A DNA stretch of 64,000 nucleotides. Source: Girardinichthys multiradiatus. Taxonomy: Eukaryota > Chordata > Actinopteri > Cyprinodontiformes > Goodeidae. A program made the position numbers and the translations under genes. This document shows, in pieces, positions 49,278-61,413 of this stretch. Below the pieces are notes generated by a model, which did not search any database, was not told the origin of the DNA, and saw only the letters and a program-made list of their open reading frames with translations. Location of the stretch: the NCBI RefSeq assembly GCF_021462225.1, contig NC_061797.1, positions 22,281,093 through 22,345,092 on the forward strand, given 5' to 3'. Within the stretch, counting starts at the first letter, position 1. Each line of letters starts with the position of its first letter.

Positions 49278-50824
49278 ACTAGTTGATATTAAGTTGATAT
49301 TAAGTTGCTCTGACAGTGACCAGTATTGTTTTCTAAGTACTGGCATAATTGAGGAATTTTCTTAGTTTACTTTGTCTCTTTGCCCCTTGTTTTTTATGTG
49401 TTCAATACTTATTCCCTACTTGCTCCTTGTATCATTCAGCTTTATTACACATCGCCTAATTTATGGACTTATTTGTTTTGATTTCTTTGGATGTGTGGAT
49501 TTCTTGGGTAGGAACTGGCATCTGGTCTAAATGTCACATAAGCAAAAAATTGCATTGTATTAAATAAAAGCATTGACATGAGTAATACTATTGCTCCAAA
49601 CTGTTTAACCAGCTCCTTCATCGAATTCTCAAAATTGCGGACTGAAATTTGTGGAAAGTGTTATTCAAAAAGGTTACATTCATTTTGCTGTGGATTATTT
49701 TTAATCATACTTGTCTTTGCCTTTATGTGCCAATGTACAGTGAAGATACAATAATGAAGATCTGACCCATTGCAAAGTTGTTTCTTTAATGTAGTGTGTT
49801 TGTGTAAACAGTACATCTGTGTTTATTTGACAGTAGGACTGCACACTTTTTATCTTTAATTTGTTGGAGATGGAAATCCAGGTGCTAAATTCCCATCACA
49901 TTCTAATTTCTGTTCTCCCTGACCTGCTGCTTCCCTCTGGCTGATGCTCTTGGTGTGGATAAATATACTGTCAATGTACGTTCTATGGAGAGGAAAATGG
50001 AAAATGACAGTGTGTACCTTGGGAGCCGACACATATCCTGACACTTTTGCCGACTGGCAAATATGGTCATTGTAAGGTCTCTCCTTAATCCGCAAGTCAA
50101 AGGACACTAGAACATGTTCAAAGAGAATACTAAAGGGCTTAAAATCTAATCAGAAGTTGGATCCAAGCTCTTGGATCTCTAAGGATGAGTCATTTTGGCA
50201 GATGTTCCCCTAAAGATGTGCTTTCAGTTGTCACTGATGATCATAAACTTCTTATTCTTTGCTGTGTTTGTGGAACCAGATCTGATAGTTGTATGTGGAC
50301 TAAGATGCATCTCCAGGATGAATATAGTGATGATCCCCTTCCATTTACAGCACAGCAGTCACATTGTTACATTTCTCTGAATGCACTACAGAGTGTGAGG
50401 TTGCAAATTGGAGCTGACACCTGAATGAAAATGTAAAATATTAGTTGACAGCATGATCACGTTCTCTGTTTTTTGGCACACTGAATTCAAGAGCAGCATT
50501 TTGGTTTAGTGTTTTTAATGACTTGAGCAATTAAGCCAAGTGTATTCATCCTGAAATAAATAAATAAATAAATTTGCAGGAGTCTTGTTGTTTTATTCTT
50601 CCTTGCTTCTGTTTGTTAACTGCAGTGACGGATGCCAGTATCTGTGATAATAAAACTGTTGAACTGTGATGCTCTCGACTGTAAACAAGCAAGAAAACAA
50701 GCGAACATGCGGTATCATTATACGATACTTCAAAAAATACACAACAAGACAATTGTTTAATTTTAAGCAGAGATTTAATGCATGCATGTGCATGTGTGTC
50801 CACATGTTTGTTTATTTGTGGCTG
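49278..50824. other. intronic sequence, nothing recognised
   Basis: Starts with a short tandem run agttgatatta (49280-49306) at the truncated Tc1 edge. An (AAAT)n run lies at about 50553-50573. No gene is supported. Confidence 0.4.
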
Positions 50825-51000
50825 ATCTTGATTATTTTAGCTACCTGTAGAGAGAAGCTTCCTCTGACATGGGCAGTGCATGATTTAATGCTCCAGTAGA
50901 GTTTTCCAGATGGCAGAGGGGAGAAAAAACGTGTGTGTGTGTGGGCTGGATGACTGGTGTCCTTGATTATGCTCTGGGCTTTCCCTCTGCAGCCGGTAAT
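50825..51000 (-). mobile_element. LINE ORF2 3' fragment
   Basis: The minus-strand frame contains GCRGKAQSIIKDTSHPAH and FFSPLPSGKLYWSIKSCTA, which resemble the end of ORF2 in a common fish LINE (SHPAHHLF...LLPSGRRYRSI pattern). It is 5' truncated with no recognisable tail. The cgtgtgtgtgtgtg run at 50929-50943 lies inside it. Confidence 0.6.
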
Positions 51001-51849
51001 GAAGATATCACACAGCCACAGTAGGTACACCCCAGTAAATGTTTGACGGGGACAGCTACCAGCTCTGCACAGTCCTGTACAGTACAGTCAAAAGTACTAA
51101 CCCATTTACAGTGATGCAGGCTGTCAGTGTCCACTTTTTATGGCACGCTGGTGATAGTTGAGAAAGCTTCGCTTCTCATACCAAAGCCTTTGAGACACCC
51201 CAGGGACGGCAGTCCTTGTTTTGATTTTCAGAGCTGGTGGTGAAAGTAGCTGGTATTATAAGAAAGTCTGTGATGTGAATAGAACAATTTTCAGATGTAT
51301 TGTGGACTGGAGTTTTCTAAGGTAAGTTGTTACATGTATGTTAACCGCAGATAGATCACATTAAGTGATCAGTATTTCAAAGGTTTTTATAACCCTTTTC
51401 ACCTTCTAAGTTTGTAAAGTTAATTGCTTCATCAGTCCGTTAAGACAATGTCAATTAGGTATTCGGCACATTTACCTTATTTTACATGCTTCACCAGATG
51501 TCTTTGTGTGTAGATCTTAAAAAAAACACAAGATATACACATTTTCTGTTTGGTATTTAGCATTCAGTACATCACCTGTGGTCTAATCCTGTAGTTTTTT
51601 CACAGGAATGTCCCATGAATCTGTAGCAATTGATGTAAGTGTGCCACAGAGAGTGTGGTTGTAATAAAACACCTTTTTATTTCATACTCTGTGAACATTC
51701 AAGGTTGCATCCCTCAGGGTTTAGTTGCACAACACTTTATTTGTAATTAACTGCAAAAAAAACAAAAAAACAAAAAACTTTTACTGCTTCTGAGAAATGA
51801 TCACATGGCTTGTTCAGAAAATTAAAAGCTCATTAAGTTAAATATAAAC
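51001..51849. other. intronic sequence, nothing recognised
   Basis: A/T-rich with an a-rich run near 51745-51775. No transposon end or exon identified. Confidence 0.4.
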
Positions 51850-52925
51850 AATGGATGCAGTGGTTTGTAAAACGTATTTCTACCAATGATTTTACTTCAC
51901 ATTTTATAACATTAAAACTACAAACATTGGTGGCATTTTAAGTGATAGACCAACACAGGTGGTGAATAATTTTAAAGTGAAAGAAATATGATGCATGCTT
52001 TTGCATTCACCCCCTTTACTCTGACACTGCATATGAAAGCTAGCACACAAATCCACAATCTTCAAATACATAAGCCCTAATACATTTTGGCCTATACAGA
52101 AAATATGTGTGGTAGGAAACTAACACTTCACACCAACCTAACCACAATCCCTACCCTGAATCACAGTGATGGCAGAATCATGCTGTGGGATGTCTTTTTC
52201 AGCAGGGTCAGGCAAAAAGACCAGGGTGGATGGGGAAATTGATAAAAATAAATAGGGGACAATCCTGGAAGAAAACATGTTAAAGGCTCCATATTACTTG
52301 AGGCTGGGGTGAAGGGCTTTCCTTCCTGTGGCAACCTAACCATACAGTCAGATCCACATTAGACTAGTTTAGATCAAAGCATTTTCATATGTTAGAACAG
52401 ATGTCACAAACTGGCTGACCAAGGTCCAGATACGGGCTCAAATGCAGTCTTATCTGAACCCTGGCTGACTACTAGATATTAATAGTTATTTCTGTTTTCA
52501 CACCAGCATCCCCTTCCCATGATAATTCCTAGAAGAACCTGTTTCAGCAGACCTTGATAAATATATATCAAAGAGGAATATATTGAAGATTTCTGTGTTG
52601 GAATGGCCCTGACCTAAATCCAAAATGAGAATCTTAATCAAAAAATTGCTTTACCAAAATGATGAATGTGCAAATCTGGTAGAGACATATCTTAAAAGAT
52701 ATGAAGGAGTAATTGTAGAAAATTATGTTTCTAGCAAGTATAAACTCAGGAGCGCTAAAAACAAATACACCCCACATCTTTTAGAGCTTTATTTGTAACA
52801 AATTTTACAAACAACGTATACTTTTCCTTCTAATTCATAATTATGCACTACTTTGTGTTGGTCTGTCATATACAATCCCAATTTAGCTTGGTTGTAATAC
52901 ATGAAAATGTGAAAACGTCTGTGGA
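51850..52925 (+). mobile_element. decayed Tc1-like transposon with an inserted segment
   Basis: Left sub-terminal signature near 51940-51965 (agtgatagaccaacacagg, inverted) and right one at 52850-52870 (actttgtgttggtctgtcat). Coding remnants on the + strand include ggcagaatcatgctgtggga (the MLWG area, 52170), ggacaatcctggaagaaaac (52258) and cctgacctaaatccaa (SPDLNP area, 52609). About 200 bp of unrelated sequence (52395-52605) interrupts the region between the second Asp and Glu motifs. No frame is open. Confidence 0.7.
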
Positions 52926-54810
52926 TATAGACTGTTGCAAGGCAACAGAGACTTCGGCTGAATCTCAAATGCTTCACTGCATTATTAGTTTATTTTTCAA
53001 GGTTGTCAGATCTGATACTCATGTAGAATACAAGAAGTCTATCAGCTTATTGCAATAACTGAAACCATGGAGAAGCAAAGTTTAAATGAAAAAAAAAATA
53101 TTATTGGACAGCACAAAATGTCACATTCCTTTTAGCAGCACATATGGAGGTAGGTTAATACATACTACCACTTATACATGTTTGTTAGAGATGAATGTGG
53201 CCTAGTTAAAGAAAAGGACAGAGGTTTGGCAAGGATTCCACTTCAATAACCTCCCCATTAACACAAAACAGTGTACTTTAGTCTAAAAGGAAGATTAAAG
53301 CATCTGTAACACTTGAGAAAAGTGCAAATGGTAAACACTGTAGTCAGAAAAAATATAGTATTTTATTTTAATGAATGGTTGGAAGTAATTGTAGTCAATA
53401 AATCTTTTTGTACTAGATTTAACAGCAATTATTTAAATATTGATATGTCCTTAATTTGCAAACTATAAAGCAAACAAAATAACTTCAAACAGTCTATTGT
53501 TTTTAATAGATGGTTGAATTAGAGTGGTGCATTGTTGTGTTGTTGGATTCTGCGTGAAGTAAGACAGCATTAATCTTTTTTTGACAAATATGCTCTTCAT
53601 GAGTAAATGGCAGGGATTTACTCAAAGTATCCCATTTAAAAAATGAATCTATATCTTTCAAATTATTTTTTGTAAAATGCCTTACTAAACTATAGCAATC
53701 AGCAAGCGTCAGGTAGTGGTCAGGTGACCACAGGGATTGGCCTTAGAAGGAAGTGCTTCTCACCTGTTGTCTGCTCAGACATAGTTTTTTTTATGTCACG
53801 AGCTCTGATTCCTTCTGTGTGTCAGCCTAGCATCCTCTCCGGTACCGTAAGTACCATCCTTACTTTTTCTCTGCCTTTGCCGTTGGGTCCCTGAACCATT
53901 TGTAAGACTGACTCTTATCTGTGTTAAATTGCATGCTTCCGGATATCCACCACTAATTCCTGCCACGTTTGGGTTTATCCAGCACGCTACACACCAACAT
54001 CTATCTCAGTATCCGTGCATTCAGTCTCCCCACTGACAGCAATATATTGAAAGGAGAATTTGTAACACACTTGCCCATGAAAACTAATTGTAAATTGTAG
54101 ATATTCTGTGTTTGCACAAACCATTAGCCATTGACTTGAATATGAAGACTAGAAAGTTCCTACTGACAACCTAAAAGATTTAAAAAAATGTAGTTATTGC
54201 AGTATCTTCCACATTTTCAATGTGCTTCTTTCGAATTTGTCTGCTTTGTGAGACAGTTTTTCTCTGAAGTCTAAATTACAGAGAGGAGTTTCTTTACTTG
54301 TGCGTGGAGTCATGGAGCCTTTTCTTGGCATTTTGCTTGACAGGTAAATTGTTCCCACTGCAACTTTGCCTCTTATCAAAGTCAGAATCTCACTAAAAGC
54401 AATCAGTCTGGCTTCAGACCTCACCATTGAAACTAATGGTATTTTTCTGTATGATGTTGAATTTGTGGTTATTATGTGAAAACCCTAAAATGTAGTTCGT
54501 CTTCATATTATCCATTTACATTAAACATTATAGTGTTCCAAATAAGTGGATTGAAGGAGGTTTGAAAGTTTAATAGCTATATATCTATTTTTTTATTTAA
54601 AATGCTTTGGTGGAATAAATGGACATAATTGTGTGGCTTTTCTTCAACAGTTAAAAGCAGACATTTCAAATTACATGAGTTTATTCATAAAGCATGCTCT
54701 GTCAGTATTATAATTTGCATGCTTTCTGTGTATCCTCAAAAATACTTCAGAATGTCGGGTTCTGGGAGTTTCCGCTTGTATTTTTGTGTCTGCTATTAAC
54801 TATTTCTTTG
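52926..54810. other. intronic sequence, possible LTR-like block
   Basis: 53690-54010 is richer in C/T and resembles LTR U3/R sequence in texture (tgtctgctcagacatag, gtatccgtgcattcagtctc), but no matching partner or internal region is seen. The rest is AT-rich intron. Confidence 0.3.
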
Positions 54811-57780
54811 ACACCAGCAGTGTTTCAGGAGCTAGCAAATGACGTTTTGAGAGATTTGTTGAACATTTTTGTGTTTGTGTATTTAGATGACATTCTCATT
54901 TATTCTAAGGACATCACTGAACATCGCCACCATGTCCGCCAAGTTCTACAATGTCTTCTGGAGAACCGACTTTTCATTAAAGCAGAGAAGTGCGAGCTCC
55001 ATAAAGATTCAGTCACATTCCTGGGATTTATTCTAGAGGGCGGACAAGTTCGCTCCGACCCAGACAAGATCAAAGCCATCTTGGACTGGCCACTTCTTGA
55101 TTCACGCAAACAGCTCCAGAGATTCCTTGGATTTGCAAATTTCTATCGGAGGTTTATCCGCAACTACAGCCAAACTGCTGGTCCCCTAACTGCACTAACT
55201 TCTTCTCAGATCCAGTTTAAGTGGAATCCGGAAGCAGATCGAGCTTTTCACTTGTTAAAATGAAAGTTCTCTCAAGCACCCATCTTGGTCCATCCTAACC
55301 CAGCTAAACAATTCACGTTGGAGGTTGATGCCTCAGACATGGGAGTTGGGGCTGTACTCTCACAAAACTCTGACCTTGATGACCGGCTTCATCCTTGTGC
55401 TTTTTTTCCCCGCAGATTAACTAACGCGGAACGAAACTATGATGTGGGGGACAGAGAACTGCTAGCCATCAAGCTAGCGCTGGAGGAGTGGCGACATTGG
55501 CTGGAGGATGCTGAGCATCCCATTTTGGTATGGACTGATCACAAAAATTTGTCTTACCTGCAATCAGCTAAACGACTAAATTCTCGCCAGTCCCATTGGT
55601 CCCTTTTCTTTTCCCGGTTTAACCTCTGCATCTCTTACAGACCAGGCTCTAAGAATCAAAAACCAAATGCCCTTTCCCGTCAGTTTTCTTCGGACGACTC
55701 TGAGAAGCAACCAGCTCCCATGTTACCCCCTAGCTGCATAGTGGGCTCATTAACCTTGGAAATTGAAAATTTTGTTCAACAAGCTTTACTTCATGAACCT
55801 GATCCTAAGACTGGGCCCCCTAACCGTACTTATGTTCCCACCTCTGTCAGGGCACGACTCATCCACTGGTTTCATTCGACCAAGTTCTCTGCTCACCCAG
55901 GTGCCAGACGGTGGGTTTAATCTCCAGGAGATTCTGGTGGCCATCGTTACACAAGGATGTCACCGAGTATGTCAAAGCTTGTGCCACATGTGCCCGAAAC
56001 AAGTCCTCTAATCAGCCTCCGGCATGTTTGCTTCAGCCCCTTAATATCCCAGCACGCCCTTGGTCTCACATTGCCCTTGATTTTGTTATCGGACTGCCTA
56101 ATTCTCACGGCATGACCACTATCCTCACGATCATAGACCATTTTTCCAAGGCCTGTCACCTCATTCCCCTTAAGAAACTGCCTTCCACTTTCCAAACAGC
56201 CAATTTACTGGTGAAACATGTTTTTCGGCTTCATGGGATACCACTTGAAATTCCCTCTGACCGTGGTCCCCAATTTACCTCCCAAGTGTGGAGACAGTTT
56301 TGTTCGGCTTTAGAAGCCAAGGTTTCCCTGACTTCAGGATACCATCGTCAGTCCAACGGTCAAACTCAGATATTTGACCTCCACTAACCCCATAGATTGG
56401 AGTAATTATTTACCTTGGGTGGAATACTCCCATAACGCCCACATCTCATCTGCTACTGGTCGTTCTCCGTTTGAGGTCTTGTTGGGCTATCACCCACCAT
56501 TGTTCCCTGCTGACCAGAAAGAAATAGCTGTCCCTTCTGTAAAACATCACATTCGCCGCTGTAAGCAGGTATGGGATTCCACTGTTCAGGCACTTCAAAG
56601 AACTGCACTCCAAAACAAATAGTTTGCTGATAGACGGCGCCGGCCGTCGCCTCTGTATCAACCAGGTCAAAAGGTCTGGCTGTCCTCCCGGGATATCCCA
56701 CTTAAAAATCTCTCCAGGAAACTTTCTCCTAGATTCATTGGTCCTTATGAGATAATATCTGTTATTAGCCCTACCAGTGTTCGCCTCCGTCTCCTGCCCA
56801 GTTTCCAGATCCACCCCACCTTTCACGTATCCCAACTCAAATCAGTGTCCACTAGCAGATTTTACTTCCTTACTGATCTTGTTTTCTGACCTTGCCTTGC
56901 CTCACGGATTTTGCCTTCTTGCCTGCACCTTGTCTGACGGATTGGATTTCTGGATTTCGACTCTGTTTTCTGCTTCTGGTTTTCTGCCTCTGCCTGCCCC
57001 TTGTCTGACGCCTCCAGCCCTGGAATTTGACCCTGTTTCTGTCCTTGGATTTACGCCTCAGCCTAATCACTGGTTTATTCAGCCTGAGCCTGCCAGGCTC
57101 TCTAGTCCGCCTGGAATTATTGTCAAGAGGACAATCACAGCTCTCTGTGTTCCTGTCACAGCTTCAGCTGATTCCTCGGAGGATTTGGATCAGTCGGCAA
57201 TCCGACTTCAGTCTTTTGGACGCTTCCTCGTTAACTGTCTGAATCACTTTCTCCTCTGGATTCTGTGCCTCATCCCCAGACTGAGAAGGTTAGTGGCTTT
57301 ATCTAACTCTTTGCAAATCCTGAGTTTTATTCAGCCACTAACTAGTCTCTCTGTTCTCAGTGGTTCCTGGAAGCTGACTGCTATTCTCCTGCTCTCTGAT
57401 ACTGAGTTTCTGAATAAACCTTTTAACTTATCACTTTGTGTTTGGCTGAATTTGGATTTTATGTCTCTGGTCGTGATACTCCGTCTGTAAGGAAACACAG
57501 AATCAGAGTTCTGATCCGTGGGATCAGTTAATCAAAGTAAACAGGCAAACCAAGCATACCAGACCCGGAATCATATTCCTCCGGCGAACCAGGTTCACCT
57601 ACAAACTGTAAGATATCAAACACTGCAAATCCTAATTTTCCCCATCCTCTACTTACCTGTTACCCTTCCATGAAGCCGAGAGGTTCCAGTCCCAGATCCC
57701 GCACCTGTGATAAAATAAACACTTTAAACTTCATAATCTCTCTGAGTGTTTTCTGCATGTGGGTCAGATTGGCTACAAAC
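54811..57780 (+). mobile_element. 5'-truncated Ty3/Gypsy retrotransposon
   Basis: Enters abruptly in the middle of RT (cagtgtttcaggagctagc at about 54820), with no gag, protease or 5' LTR. Runs through RNase H and integrase to an LTR-like 3' region (about 56900-57780) that has two AATAAA signals (57413 and 57714) and an ending like ctctctgagtgttttctgca. It belongs to the same lineage as the copy at 43358-47201. A ~70-bp imperfect tandem unit occurs at 56924-56980 and 56995-57047. Confidence 0.8.
54820..56860 (+). pseudogene. Gypsy pol remnant (RT, RNase H, integrase)
   Basis: RT palm with YLDD at 54880-54891 and a thumb [25 protein letters not shown] at 55261-55263 ends this block, and RNase H continues in the same frame ([39 protein letters not shown]). 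A frameshift near 55905-55915 separates the HHCC finger halves (HWFHST...AHPGA, then CATCARNK). The integrase core keeps ALDFVIGLP and SDRGPQF, but the Glu after NGQT is lost at a deletion joint (about 56370). A GPY/F-like RFIGPYEI lies near 56735, with an in-frame TAG at 56620-56622. The chromodomain is deleted. Confidence 0.8.
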
Positions 57781-59248
57781 AAAATGACACAGAACATGAG
57801 ATGATTTGAGGGAATCGACTATAGACATGTTACCATCTATTACACACCCTGCTATGTTGCACTGTCCAAGTGTACCAATGAAAGGATTTGGCACAAAAAG
57901 TCTTCATCATTATGTTAAGTCATGTTAACTCTTAGCTAGGGCCATAATTTCCAAAGACAAGAAAGTTCCCAATTAACAGAGGATCATACAGAGTGTGAAG
58001 CAGTACAGTTTATCTGCACATATGTGGTTATTTTTGTGAACGGAGTAATGGGTTTATTTGGTCATCATCTACTCTCTACATACAGCAATTACCAGAAGCC
58101 AGAGGCTAGCTCAGGGGGTGGGGGCTGTCTAGAGTCAGAGGAAATCAAAGCACCTTTCTCATAGCCAGTGTTACACATAACTCTGTGTCATTCAAAGAGA
58201 TGAGGCTAATAACACAGTTAGGCAATGTAGGCCCGCTTCACTGTGTGTTAGTAAGAGCAGTGTGGCTGCTCAATCCAAAACGCTGAACAGGTGCTTCGTT
58301 TGCCAAGAAGCAAAGGAATCGTGAGGCTTGACTGACAGGGTTAATCATAAATTACGAATGTTTCAGCAGCTTTGAAACAAATAACTTGGCTGTGAAATAT
58401 TCTTGCATTTTCAAAGTCTTGTTTAATTATTCACTACTCCTTGGCACAAGTACAGTAATCTGCTTATGAGCACAAAACAAAAACACAATCACAGAGTAGA
58501 TGTCAAACCTTCCTATTAAGACACCGCTGTACTTCAGAATTTACTGTTAAATATTGCAACTATAGGATAAGACCAACCAATCTTTATCTATGAAGTCATT
58601 TCAGGGTTAAGTTTACTCTCTTTTCCCATTGTATTTTGAATTCCGATACATTTTTTTTTTTTTGGTGGAAATGCAGCTGTTCAAGGAATGATATGTTTCT
58701 TTGCAGTATTGCCAGTTAATACTGCAAATGACCAAAATCTACCAATAGTTTTTTGTCTCATTGCATTGTGATTTCTACTTTGCAGAGGCCCGATGTTGTG
58801 CACCAATGCTTTCAGATGAGTTTGTTCATTAGTAGCACTGATATTTTTTGTAACCAAAAATCCTAGCAATGTTTCTTTTTTTTTACTTTTTTCAACCAGT
58901 AATTTTAAACTGTTAGCAGTTTTGTTTTATTAAAAATAATTGCTAAAGTAAACTGAGAGACTTTTAAGACAAACTTCCACTTCATTCAGAAAAACGTTGG
59001 CAATATTGATCCTCATGAACAGGAGTTGTGATAATATTAGTAGTAGTAGTAGTCATAATCTGCTGTGTAAGTGTGACACGATCAGACTGTTACACAAAAT
59101 CTGTATGGTCCTAGCTTCATTTTGACATGTTTAGCTCTTCCTAACTTCCAACTATTTTACATATAATGACATGCCAGAAAACCCCCATATTGGTTTTTAT
59201 TTCAGTGGATGTTTTGTTAGTTGAAATCAAGTCAGAATTTTCTACAAA
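57781..59248. other. intronic sequence, nothing recognised
   Basis: AT-rich unique sequence. There is a (TAG)n run at about 59037-59053. No exon or transposon end. Confidence 0.45.
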
Positions 59249-59250
59249 TA

Positions 59251-60505
59251 CAGGGGTTGGACAATGAAACTGAAACAGCTGTCATTTTAGTGTGGGAGGT
59301 TTCATGGCTAAATTGGACCAGCCCGGTAGCCAGTCTTCATTGATTGCACATTGCACCAGTAAGAGCAGAGTGTGAAGGTTCAATTAGCAGGGTAAGAGCA
59401 CAGTTTTGCTCAAAATATTGAAATGCACACAACATTATGGGTGACATACCAGAGTTCAAAAGAGGACAAATTGTTGGTGCACGTCTTGCTGGCGCATCTG
59501 TGACCAAGACAGCAAGTCTTTGTGATGTATCAAGAGCCACGGTATCCAGTGTAATGTCAGCATACCACCAAGAAGGACGAACCACATCCAACAGGATTAA
59601 CTGTGGACGCAAGAGGAAGCTGTCTGTGCTAACACGGATTGTATCCAAAAAACATAAAACCATGGCTGCCCAAATCACAGCAGAATTAAATGTGTACCTC
59701 AACTCTCTTGTTTCCACCAGAACTGTCCGTCGGGAGCTTCACAGGGTCAATATACACGGCCGGGCTGCTATAGCCAAACCTTTGGTCACTCGTGCCAATG
59801 CCAAATGTCGGTTTCAATGGTGCAAGGAGCGCAAATCTTGGGCTGTGGACAATGTGAAACATGTATTGTTCTCTGATGAGTCCACCTTTACTGTTTTCCC
59901 CACATCTGGGAGAGTTACGGTATGGAGAAGCCCCAAAGAAGCGTACCACCCAGACTGTTGCATGCCCAGAGTGAAGCAAGGGGGTGGATCAGTGATGGTT
60001 TGGGCTGCCATATCATGCCATTCCCTCGGCCCAATACTTGTGCTAGATGGGCGCGTCCCTGCCAAGGACTACCGAACCATTCTTGAGGACCATGTGCATC
60101 CAATGGTTCAAACTTTGTATCCTGAAGGTGGTGCCGTGTATCAGGATGACAATGCACCAATACACACAGCAAGACTGGTGAAAGATTGGTTTGATGAACA
60201 TGAAAGTGAAGTTGAACATCTCCCATGGCCTGCACAGTCAGCAGATCTAAATATTATTGAGCCACTTTGGGGTATTTTGGAGGAGCGAGTTAGGAAACGT
60301 TTTCCTCCACTAGTATCACGTAGTGACCTGGCCACTATCCTGCAAGAAGAATGGCTTTAAATCCCTCTGACCACTGTGCAGGACTTGTTTATGTCATTCC
60401 CAAGACACATTGACGCTGTATTGGCCGCAAAAGGAGGCCCTACATCATACTAATAAATTATTATGGTCTAAAGCCAGGTGTTTCAGTTTCATTGTCCAAC
60501 CCCTG
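59251..60505 (+). mobile_element. near-complete Tc1/mariner element (DD36E-type)
   Basis: 1255 bp, flanked by TA on both sides (59249-59250 and 60506-60507). The 27-bp terminal inverted repeats (59251-59277 and 60479-60505) begin caggggttggacaatgaaac and are perfect inverted copies. This is the only element in the window with both termini and an almost uninterrupted transposase, so it is probably the youngest Tc1 insertion here. Confidence 0.93.
59437..60453 (+). pseudogene. Tc1/mariner transposase, one nonsense codon
   Basis: Start MGDIPEFKRGQIVGARLAGA with HTH (VTKTASLCDVSRATVSSVM), basic GRKRKL, second HTH near residues 80-110, then catalytic FSDESTF (Asp147), YQDDNAPIH (Asp238) and LNIIEPLW (Glu275). 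Thirty-six residues separate Asp238 from Glu275, instead of the classical 34. Residue 308 is a TAA (60358-60360) in a place where related proteins have a codon for a polar residue. Thirty further codons in the same frame end at TAA 60451-60453 (the usual AKGGPTSY-type finish). No frameshift is seen. The spacing fits the DD36E group of Tc1/mariner, named from memory. The truncated 307-residue product would lack only the tail. Confidence 0.88.
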
Positions 60506-60507
60506 TA

Positions 60508-60719
60508 GATCATCACCCTCTTATTGCTTTTAATGTGAGTGCAAGAAAAGTTATAGCTTTAACAGGCTGTGCTTTTGTCCGAATTTTAGACGAATGACGA
60601 ATTTTTGATTTTTGACAACATAAACTGAATCATAAGTAACTAAGAGTCCTTTTACTGGGATTTCAACCATATTAAAATTTAAAAGATATGATTTAGGTTT
60701 TCATTTTAACTCAGACCAG
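60508..60719. other. intronic sequence
   Basis: AT-rich spacer between two Tc1-type elements. Confidence 0.4.
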
Positions 60720-61240
60720 CTTCCTTAACCAGAAGAAAAGCGTTCCCACAGAATGATGCTACCACCATGTTTCACTGAAATGATTATTTTTTCAGGGTGG
60801 AGTACAGTCCTAGTTTTCAGCCCTACATAGCATTTTGCATCTAAGTTGTAAGTTGTAGTTTTGATTTTATCTGACCAGAGCTCCTTTTTCTACAATGCCT
60901 AAGTCAAACTGCCAACATGACTTCTTATGGGTTTTGTTCATTAATGGCTTTCCTCTGTAATTAATGCTCTCTTTACCCAGCCAGTCCGTTTAGGTGCCAG
61001 GCATATCTTGGTAGATTTTTAGTCGTGCTATACTTTTTAGAAAACTGTCAAAACAAGTTTATTTCTGACCTCTCTAATGTGTTTGTTTTGCTTTTCATGA
61101 TGCTGTTTGTATCATTTTCCATTCCCTTCACAATCATGCACTACTTTGTGTTGGTCTAATTAAAAAAAAATCCCTGGTTGTCATTTCACAAAATGTGAAT
61201 AGGTTTTAAGGGAATATGTTTGACTTTTTCCAACAGCAGA
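60720..61240 (-). mobile_element. decayed Tc1-like transposon fragment
   Basis: On the + strand, catgtttcactgaaatgatt and attttatctgaccagagctc are complements of the conserved transposase stretch with the first Asp motif (WSDE). The terminus side carries ctactttgtgttggtctaat (61140-61160) and a degraded end near 61240. It belongs to the same broad family as 38067 and 51850. The other half is absent. Confidence 0.65.
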
Positions 61241-61350
61241 ACCATCTGATTTGGTCCTACTAGGTATTAGTAACTCTGCTGTTTTAGATGCTGGTACCAC
61301 AGCTTGTTACTAAGAGTTTAAAGAAAAACATGTAAACATAGCAAAGCTGC

Positions 61351-61413
61351 AGATTATTCTAGGTCTTTACAGCTATAATTTCAGATTATTCTAGGTCTTT
61401 ACAGCTATAATTT
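61351..61413. repeat. 32-bp tandem duplication
   Basis: Two adjacent copies of a 32-bp unit starting agattattctaggtctttac, at 61351-61382 and 61383-61413, differing only at the last base. No known element is involved. Confidence 0.9.
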
